Origin: Planctomycetales bacterium
GTDB lineage: Bacteria > Planctomycetota > Planctomycetia > Pirellulales > UBA7805
DNA: 13,823 nucleotides
Direction: 5' to 3'
NCBI GenBank assembly: GCA_011772275.1
Contig: WVZU01000390.1
Span: forward strand, 1 to 13,823
Numbering within the stretch: the first letter of the stretch is position 1; each line of letters begins with the position of its first letter. The position numbers were made by a program, and so were the translations under genes. Of the stretch, positions 1 through 5,024 are shown piece by piece. Under the pieces are notes generated by a model. The model was not told the DNA's origin, made no database searches, and worked only from the letters and a program-made list of their open reading frames with translations.

Positions 1-119
1 CGAGTTCAGCCCGGATAGATGCGGGTGCGCGGGGGGGAGAGTAGTCCTTCGGCAAACCACGGTCAAGCCATATCATGCGCAAAATGCTTGCTGGATATGC
101 CGAATTTGCCTGGCCACAT
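1..119. other. no gene recognised at left edge
   Basis: I see no convincing coding frame, RNA gene or repeat here. A plus-strand frame opens at 75 and runs to 401, but its translation is Arg/Pro/Ala-rich with no recognisable motif, and it runs into the promoter that serves the gene at 642. A neighbouring gene may lie just to the left of the window. Confidence 0.5.
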
Positions 120-320
120 CTAACCCGCGACTCCCGCGCCCGCCACTCGCGCCCGCCTGCCGTGCCCTCCGCGGCAGGGACCGGTACCGAACGACCCTTG
201 CCGAACGACCATGGCCCAGCGACCGTTGCCGGGCAGGCACTGCTGGCACGGGTACCAGCCGGCGTGCGGTTCCGGATTGGCTGCCCCGCGGGGGTCTTCC
301 GCGCCGCGGTACTGAGACAC
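120..320 (-). CDS. possible small Cys/Gly-rich protein (66 aa)
   Basis: The product is not recognised. The frame starts at GTG (320-318) with an AGGA about 5-8 bases upstream and ends in TAG. About 79% of its codons (52 of 66) end in G or C, which fits coding use in this genome, but the local DNA is GC-rich, so this is weak support. The translation has a CQQC pair (residues 25-28), a further Cys at 49 and a Gly/Arg/Ala-rich tail, with no signal peptide or membrane segment. It would be divergent from the repeat protein at 642. Overlapping frames in both directions are also open, so it may be spurious. Confidence 0.25.
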   Translation of the reverse strand: MSQYRGAEDPRGAANPEPHAGWYPCQQCLPGNGRWAMVVRQGSFGTGPCRGGHGRRARVAGAGVAG

Positions 321-344
321 CCTGTCCTGAAGCTGACGACAGGG
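320..344. repeat. 7-bp inverted repeat (hairpin)
   Basis: CCCTGTC (320-326) and GACAGGG (338-344) are perfect inverted repeats separated by 11 bases. The hairpin sits on the start region of the possible minus-strand ORF 120-320 and 39 bp upstream of the -35 box at 383. There is no T-run on either side, so it does not look like an intrinsic terminator. An operator or chance are both possible. Confidence 0.4.
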
Positions 345-382
345 TTGGCCGCGGTCGCGACATCGGCTTTTTGCTTAAGCTT

Positions 383-411
383 TTGCCACATAAGGGGCTA
401 AGCGATATAAT
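383..411 (+). promoter_or_regulatory. sigma-70-type promoter for the secreted repeat protein operon
   Basis: TTGCCA (383-388), a 17-base spacer and a perfect TATAAT (406-411) give a near-consensus housekeeping promoter. Transcription would start near 418, leaving a leader of about 220 nt before the ATG at 642. The leader contains a hairpin (437-458) and a copy of the dispersed repeat (486-565). It is the strongest promoter match in the window. Confidence 0.7.
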
Positions 412-436
412 TGCTGCCGGCCCGCTTGTTGCAACC

Positions 437-458
437 CGCCTGCGTCTGAGGTCAGGCG
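437..458 (+). repeat. hairpin in the 5' leader
   Basis: CGCCTG (437-442) and CAGGCG (453-458) form a 6-bp stem with a 10-base loop, about 20 nt downstream of the predicted transcription start. No riboswitch class is recognised around it. It could be a stability element or chance in GC-rich DNA. Confidence 0.3.
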
Positions 459-485
459 TGACACTTCGGGTTTCATCGGTGTGGT

Positions 486-565
486 GAGAGTCGCCAAGAG
501 TTGCGTCGACAGAGGGATTGCCGCGAATCTGGGCGCGTTTCCGCTACCTGAAGATTGAGCGTTGA
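486..565 (+). repeat. dispersed intergenic repeat, copy B (shortened)
   Basis: This stretch begins with GAGAGTCGCCAAGAG and ends with the core CGCTACCTGAAGATTGAGCG followed by TTGA (542-565). The last 24 bases match copy A (4771-4794, opposite strand) with one mismatch, and the head is a diverged form of the GAAAGTCGCC head seen in copies A and C. The middle is about 25 bases shorter than in copy A. It lies wholly in the untranslated leader of the gene at 642. Confidence 0.6.
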
Positions 566-641
566 CGGACCAGCACGACGTTGCTGCCTGGGGTCAGGCA
601 GGTTCCCGGTTGGTCAAAGATTCACACGGGGGGGCGGTGCG

Positions 642-2849
642 ATGCGTTTTCGTTTCACCTGCGTTGTTCTTGCGCTAAGCTTTTTCTGCGGGCCCGCATG
701 GTCTCAAGGGGTGGGCGAGGCACCGCGGCAGCAGCTGCCTGCCCCCGCCCTGCCGCCGGTGCCAGCAGCCCAGTCCCATCTGCCGACCGGACCGCCGGGT
801 CTTGGCGGTCCGCAGGATGAGGGGGCCCAGGGCGACGGCCAGCACCTCCTCCGCGGCCCGATTCACGAGGCATTTGCCGAACGGGTGGAACGCAATCCCC
901 AGCCGTCCCCGCTGGTCACCCGCCGGCCACCCGAGCCGATCCAGGAGATTCCGCCGGCGATCAAACCGCCGGGCAGCGACGTCCAGTGGATTCCCGGCTA
1001 TTGGGCCTGGGACGACGAACGGGAAGATTTTGTGTGGGTCAGCGGCGTGTGGCGCAAGGTCCCGCCCGGTCGCCGCTGGCAGCCGGGTTACTGGACCGAG
1101 GTCGAAGGTGGCTCGCGCTGGATTTCCGGGACCTGGGCACCGGCGGATGTCGACGAACTTGCCCAGGTGCCACCACCACCCCAGAACCTGGACGAGGGGC
1201 CCAGCAGTCCGGCGCCGTCGCACGACAGCATCTGGATTCCCGGATGCTGGAACTACCAGGATGGCCATTACCTCTGGCGGCCGGGGTTCTGGTCGACCGG
1301 CTACGATGACTGGGTCTGGGTGCCGGAACGGCATCTGTGGACGTCGGGCGGCTACGTGCACTGCGGCGGCTACTGGGACTACCCGCTGACCTATCGGGGT
1401 TATTTGTTTGCACCCTATGCCTTCTACCGGCCTGCTTATGGCTTTGGCGGCTACTGGTTTACTCCGCGCGTCCTGCTGCGCATCAGCAACGTGTTCGCTC
1501 ATCTTTGGGTGCGGCCCCCCTACCACCACTATTTTTTCGGAAACTACTACCCCGACCGCTACCGCAAGTCGGGTTACCATCCCTGGCACGACTATCACCG
1601 GCGGCACTACAGCCCGTTGTTAGCGCATTACGACTCGTACCACCGCCGCCACGGCATCGACTACCGGCACCACCGCAGCGCTTGGCACGACAAGCACGTC
1701 CGGCGGCCCGATTGGCGACCGCACTCTGTGTACGTCGACCCGCCAGGAAACTTCCCCGCGGATGGCCAACCTGGGCCTGCAGCGGACGCACGTGATCCTG
1801 GGTCGGATCGTCGATGGAGCCGGCTTGACGACGCCCCCCTCTCCCACGCTCGGCACCGGCTGGACCAGCATCCGCATGACGGTCGGCAAAACATGGCCAC
1901 GGGTGTGGACCAGCTGGCGAAACCGGAGATCCGCCAACGTGACCAGGGTGTGCGTCAAGCGGTGTTTTTGCAGGAACCGCAGCGGCGAGCCATCGGTAGG
2001 GCGCGGCAGCAGGAGGTACAGCGTCTGGCCGAGCGGCGGAAAGAGCAAATGCAGGCTCGCCTGGCCAACGGCCCCCGAACTGTGCAACAAGCCGGTACGC
2101 GTCGAACCCTGAAGCCGGCGGTGCGGAATTCCGGACAACCCGACGATGCCCTCCAGCCGCTCGGCCAGCCAGCTACGGCCCCCGGATCTTCACGACGGGC
2201 AGACCTCGTCCCGCCGCGTGGCCGGATAGATAACGAGGCACGGCAGTCGGCCCATCCTCATCGCAAATCGTCGCCAACCACGCGACCAGGGCGGGACGAT
2301 GGTCGCCCAGTCTGGTCGCTTCCGCGGTCCAACGGCGGTCGCCTGGTCACCCCCCCGCGCGACCGGTCGGCTGACCCCGTTACCCATCTGCGTCCAGGTC
2401 GCCCCGCGCCGCAGCAGCTGGACGTTTCCCGCAGCCGTTTGGCGCCCAGCGGCGATCGTCGTGTTGGCGACCGTCAACCGCCAGGCCGCTCGACTCGCTC
2501 GGCCGGGCCAGCGGCTTTGCCCGCGGCGAGCGGCGCCAGCAGCTCGCGTTCTGGATTTTCCCCGTCGGGTTCTTCCCGGCGCGAACTTTCCCGGTCGGGA
2601 TTTTCCCATCCGGGTGGGGCGCGTGGCGGGTCCCGGTCCAACCTGTCGCACGGTTCTGAACGGGCCGGTTTTTCCCAAGGCCCGTCGAAGTCCAGCGTGT
2701 CGCGCGGCCCGGCAGGCTTCGCCCCTGGACCGTCGCAGTCAGGTATTTCCCGAAAATCGTCTGGTGTAGCGCGGAAACCGTCTGGCTTTTCCCGGGGACG
2801 GTCGCACAGCAATTTTTCGCGCGGCGGTGGACGGGGTGGGAAGCGTTGA
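642..2849 (+). CDS. secreted WxxGxW-repeat protein with Arg/Ser/Gly-rich tail
   Basis: This is a 735-aa exported protein of the YXWGXW/WXXGXW-repeat kind; no enzymatic role is known or visible. The ATG at 642 is chosen over an in-frame start at 555 because it opens directly on a signal peptide (residues 1-21, hydrophobic core, cleavage after AWS). A Pro-rich linker follows. Two blocks of aromatic repeats lie at about 116-166 and 196-246 (WIPGYW, WVSGVW, WQPGYW, WISGTW, WIPGCW, WRPGFW), then a Tyr/His-rich stretch to about 360. A charged, Gln/Arg-rich helical segment spans about 425-475, and a basic Ser/Gly tail with approximate 10-residue units (SGFSRG-like) fills 635-735. A likely surface, adhesive or nucleic-acid-binding role is inference. 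Residues 366-416 may be read in the wrong frame (see findings). The reductase starts 13 bp after its stop, so they are probably cotranscribed. Confidence 0.8.
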   Translation: MRFRFTCVVLALSFFCGPAWSQGVGEAPRQQLPAPALPPVPAAQSHLPTGPPGLGGPQDEGAQGDGQHLLRGPIHEAFAERVERNPQPSPLVTRRPPEPIQEIPPAIKPPGSDVQWIPGYWAWDDEREDFVWVSGVWRKVPPGRRWQPGYWTEVEGGSRWISGTWAPADVDELAQVPPPPQNLDEGPSSPAPSHDSIWIPGCWNYQDGHYLWRPGFWSTGYDDWVWVPERHLWTSGGYVHCGGYWDYPLTYRGYLFAPYAFYRPAYGFGGYWFTPRVLLRISNVFAHLWVRPPYHHYFFGNYYPDRYRKSGYHPWHDYHRRHYSPLLAHYDSYHRRHGIDYRHHRSAWHDKHVRRPDWRPHSVYVDPPGNFPADGQPGPAADARDPGSDRRWSRLDDAPLSHARHRLDQHPHDGRQNMATGVDQLAKPEIRQRDQGVRQAVFLQEPQRRAIGRARQQEVQRLAERRKEQMQARLANGPRTVQQAGTRRTLKPAVRNSGQPDDALQPLGQPATAPGSSRRADLVPPRGRIDNEARQSAHPHRKSSPTTRPGRDDGRPVWSLPRSNGGRLVTPPRDRSADPVTHLRPGRPAPQQLDVSRSRLAPSGDRRVGDRQPPGRSTRSAGPAALPAASGASSSRSGFSPSGSSRRELSRSGFSHPGGARGGSRSNLSHGSERAGFSQGPSKSSVSRGPAGFAPGPSQSGISRKSSGVARKPSGFSRGRSHSNFSRGGGRGGKR

Positions 2850-2862
2850 GCGGAAGGAACGG

Positions 2863-3888
2863 ATGAGCGTGGATGTTGCTTTGGCACCGCCTCCGCTGCC
2901 CCTGCTGGTCACCGGTGTGGCGGGCGTCGCAGGCTACAATGCGCTGGAATATTTTCACAGCCGCTATCCCGGTCAGGTCATCGGCGTGCGGCAGATTGAC
3001 AACTGGCCGCTATCGGCCCCGCATATCGTCCCCTGCAACGCGGAAGACCGAGAGGGTCTGCAGCGGCTGTTTGACCACTACCAGTTTCGCTCGGTTTTAA
3101 ACTGCGCCGGCAATTGTGCGTTGAAATCTTGTGAACTCGATCCGCCCCTGGCCTGGCGGACAAATGTGCAGGGGATCCGCAATCTGTTAACGGTGCTTAA
3201 CGGCGGCGACGTGCGGCTGGTCCATCTTTCGATCGACCTGGTATTCTCCGGGAGGGCCAATGGGGGTCACGTCGAGCGGGACGCGCCGGACCCGGTGACC
3301 GAGTATGGCCATTCGATGGCGGCGGCCGAGCGCTTGGTTTTGATCGCCGACCCGCGGGCCTGCATCCTCCGAATTTCGCTCCCCATGGGGATCAGTTTCA
3401 ACGGGCACGCGGGGGCCATCGACTGGATCCAATCCCGTTTTAAAAAGTCCTTGCCGGCCACGTTGTATTTCGACGAAATCCGCACGCCCACCTACACGGA
3501 TTGCCTGAACCGCTTGTTTCACGTCACCCTGGCTGGGGCCCTGGCTGGCCTCTACCATGCGGGGGGCCCGCGACGGTTGAGCCTTTACGAGATCGCGCAA
3601 ATCGTCAATCGCGTCGGCGGCTACGACCCGCGTCATCTGCACGGTTGCCCGCGGATTCAAGCCGGCCCGATACCGCCGCGGGCCGGCAATGTCTCGCTGG
3701 ATTCGACACGCCTGGCCCATTCCGTCGGCTTCCAACCATTCGATCCCTGGCCGCTGGACAACCGCTGGCTGCCCACGCACCGCGCATGGCATTTTGAACG
3801 CCCGCCCCACGAACGCGGTTCACCGCAGTTGCTGGCCGAGATCCTCTATCGCAATCCGGCCAAAGCAAGTCGGAGCAGGGTTATTTAA
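2863..3888 (+). CDS. RmlD-like NAD(P)-binding sugar-nucleotide reductase/epimerase family protein
   Basis: This is a 341-aa cytoplasmic protein of the extended short-chain dehydrogenase family, closest in style to dTDP-4-dehydrorhamnose reductase (RmlD). The ATG at 2863 has a strong GGAAGGAA ribosome site 3 bases upstream; an in-frame upstream start at 2827 would overlap the previous gene. The Rossmann dinucleotide motif TGVAGVAG is at residues 17-24, and the NCAGNC segment at 80-85 matches the usual strand-4 region. The RmlD signature S-T-D-Y-V-F appears as SIDLVF (123-128), and the Y-x-x-x-K catalytic motif as YGHSM (148-152), so the catalytic Thr is Ile and the Lys is Met. Cofactor binding looks intact but reductase chemistry is doubtful. 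It ends in a 4-bp overlap with the convergent deaminase. The substrate is not predictable; a sugar-nucleotide role is family inference. Confidence 0.8.
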   Translation: MSVDVALAPPPLPLLVTGVAGVAGYNALEYFHSRYPGQVIGVRQIDNWPLSAPHIVPCNAEDREGLQRLFDHYQFRSVLNCAGNCALKSCELDPPLAWRTNVQGIRNLLTVLNGGDVRLVHLSIDLVFSGRANGGHVERDAPDPVTEYGHSMAAAERLVLIADPRACILRISLPMGISFNGHAGAIDWIQSRFKKSLPATLYFDEIRTPTYTDCLNRLFHVTLAGALAGLYHAGGPRRLSLYEIAQIVNRVGGYDPRHLHGCPRIQAGPIPPRAGNVSLDSTRLAHSVGFQPFDPWPLDNRWLPTHRAWHFERPPHERGSPQLLAEILYRNPAKASRSRVI

Positions 3889-4334
3889 CCGCCAGACTCC
3901 ACGCCGATATCCTCGTGCCATAGCGCCGCACGCGTGCGAATGAAATGACTCATCAGCTCCACACACCGCTGGTCATTCACCACCACCACTTCCACACGGC
4001 GCTGACGCAAATAGTCCTCCGGGCCCCGGAAGGTCTGGTTTTCCCCGATCACGATCCGGGGAATCTTGTAAAGCAAGGTGGCTCCGCTGCACATGTCGCA
4101 TGGTGAAAGGGTCGAAAACAGTGTGGCCCGCTGGTAATCCGCGGCCTTCAAGCGGCCGGCATTCTCCAGGCAATCCATTTCCGCGTGCAGAATGGGGCTG
4201 CCGCGCTGGATACGGCGATTGTGGCCTCGCGCGACAATGTGATCGTCGATGACCAGCACCGACCCGATCGGTATCCCACCCTCCTGCTGGCCCAGCACCG
4301 CTTCCTCGATGGCCGCGTTGAGAAAAATGTCCAT
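3885..4334 (-). CDS. fungal-type cytosine deaminase (Fcy1-like, CDA fold)
   Basis: The 149-aa product probably converts cytosine to uracil and ammonia in the cytoplasm (pyrimidine salvage). Zinc and catalytic residues are visible: HAE at 50-52 (His ligand, proton-shuttling Glu) and PCDMC at 78-82 (two Cys ligands). Beyond the generic deaminase signature, many blocks match my recollection of yeast Fcy1: EGGIPIG (18-24), GHN (37-39), LENAGRL (56-62), TLSPCDMC (75-82), IPRIVIGEN (91-99), EVVVV (115-119) and the C-terminal W-x-EDIG (139-144), whose Asp contacts the base in the yeast enzyme. The length is close to yeast Fcy1 (about 158 aa). Bacterial cytosine deaminase is usually the unrelated amidohydrolase CodA. 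The ATG at 4334 has AAGGA about 10 bases upstream. A guanine or tRNA adenosine deaminase is less likely given the C-terminus. A MITE-like element sits 32 bp upstream of the start. Confidence 0.85.
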   Translation of the reverse strand: MDIFLNAAIEEAVLGQQEGGIPIGSVLVIDDHIVARGHNRRIQRGSPILHAEMDCLENAGRLKAADYQRATLFSTLSPCDMCSGATLLYKIPRIVIGENQTFRGPEDYLRQRRVEVVVVNDQRCVELMSHFIRTRAALWHEDIGVESGG

Positions 4335-4357
4335 GATCTGTCATCCTTTCGAACAAG

Positions 4358-4365
4358 GTTTTTTG
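4358..4365. repeat. left 8-bp target-site duplication of the MITE
   Basis: GTTTTTTG directly abuts the left terminal inverted repeat and is repeated exactly at 4496-4503 on the other side of the element. The T-run makes the match less informative than a mixed 8-mer, but both flanking G residues agree. Confidence 0.65.
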
Positions 4366-4495
4366 GTAACACTTTCGCCGAATGGTGGCTGAAGTCGTGA
4401 GACTTCCGTAGTTTGCCTTGGTTACCGCCTAGACGATCCGAATGTTCACAAATTCGGCTCTATCAGGCCGCGCCGCCCGTCGGCTAAAGTGTTAC
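4366..4495. mobile_element. 130-bp MITE-like element, IS66-type ends
   Basis: The ends are GTAACACTTTCGCCGA (4366-4381) and its inverse (4480-4495), matching at 15 of 16 positions. Both ends are bordered by the 8-bp direct repeat GTTTTTTG. Ends beginning GTAA together with 8-bp target duplications are the recorded hallmark of the IS66 family; assigning this element there is inference. The element has no coding capacity. Internally it holds a perfect hairpin GAAGTC-GTGA-GACTTC (4391-4406) and a second, CCGAAT/ATTCGG with an 8-base loop (4438-4457). It lies 32 bp upstream of the deaminase ATG and separates that gene from the 17-bp tandem repeat at 4504-4537. Confidence 0.7.
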
Positions 4496-4503
4496 GTTTT
4501 TTG
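4496..4503. repeat. right 8-bp target-site duplication of the MITE
   Basis: GTTTTTTG immediately follows the right terminal inverted repeat and is identical to 4358-4365. Confidence 0.65.
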
Positions 4504-4537
4504 TTTGATCAGGATTTCCGTTTGATCAGCATTTCCG
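4504..4537. repeat. two tandem 17-bp units
   Basis: TTTGATCAGGATTTCCG (4504-4520) is followed at once by a copy differing at one base (4521-4537). Each unit contains the palindrome TGATCA, so it could be a pair of regulator sites at a 17-bp (about 1.6 helical turn) spacing. If the MITE is removed, the pair would lie roughly 30-70 bp upstream of the deaminase start, where an operator would be expected. No named regulator can be assigned. Confidence 0.6.
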
Positions 4538-4770
4538 CAGGGGAAGCTTTCGCCAGCCGGGGAGAGCGTCGAGCGGCAGGTAAGGATTCGGCCGGCGGGC
4601 GGCAGGGCCGCATCCGCCGCACAGGTAAACCGGCTGCCAGCCCGGCGACCACGGCAGGGAACCAACGTCAGGCAGGCTGATCGCACATTATTCTGTGCCA
4701 CGACCCCGGCGGTTGAATCTGTCCAACGGTCGACAACCTGCCTGGTGACAGATCCATCGCCCGTGGTTTC
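4538..4770. other. intergenic stretch without recognised features
   Basis: GC-rich sequence between the 17-bp tandem repeat and repeat copy A. A plus-strand frame (4489-4680) crosses the MITE boundary and has no recognisable motif, so I do not call it. No RNA gene, terminator or promoter stands out. Confidence 0.5.
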
Positions 4771-4880
4771 TCAACGCTCAATTTTCAGGTAGCGAAACTT
4801 GCCCAGGGTGTCGGCCATGTTGCGGTCGGGCCAGGCGTTTCGGCAGTTCCCCTGCCACCGAAAATCTTGGCGACTTTCGC
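4771..4880 (-). repeat. dispersed intergenic repeat, copy A (longest)
   Basis: Read on the minus strand, it begins GCGAAAGTCGCCAAGATTTT, whose GAAAGTC and GATTTTC arms can fold with one G-U pair. It ends with CGCTACCTGAAAATTGAGCG plus TTGA (4771-4794 on the plus strand). The head matches copy C (10981 onward) and the tail matches copy B (542-565), so this copy links the other two. One frame reads through the whole repeat and ends in a RYLKIER-stop peptide; whether that is a fossil of a real C-terminus is unknown. It lies between the MITE region and the pseudokinase gene. Confidence 0.65.
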
Positions 4881-5024
4881 TTGGGCGGCAAGGGCGAAAT
4901 TTGGATGAGGCTGATACAGGTTTAGCTATTCTACCGCCGGGACGCCGAGCGGGGCTGTTTGATCTTGCTGACAGATCTCGATTCTGATAGCACTTGCCCG
5001 CGGCTCAGCCTCAGGACTCCCTTC

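Noticed and set aside
75..401. Plus-strand 108-codon frame at the left edge
   Set aside because: Its translation is low-complexity Arg/Pro/Ala sequence without motifs, and it overlaps the -35 box and most of the spacer of the promoter at 383-411.
675..1607. Long 310-codon minus-strand frame under the secreted repeat protein
   Set aside because: It is antisense to a clearly coding frame with a signal peptide and WxxGxW repeats; long open antisense frames are expected in GC-rich coding DNA.
4489..4680. Plus-strand 63-codon frame
   Set aside because: It begins inside the right end of the MITE and reads through the 17-bp tandem repeat; no motif and no convincing ribosome site.
4901..4932. Promoter for the pseudokinase (TTGGAT and TATTCT)
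   Set aside because: The spacer is 20 bases and both boxes are poor, so it is mentioned only within the gene entry.
4771..4980. Open minus-strand frame ending RYLKIER through repeat copy A, possibly a gene remnant
   Set aside because: The frame continues antisense into the pseudokinase 5' region and no start or family could be identified, so I treat it as part of the repeat. Copy B keeps the tail but not the reading frame.
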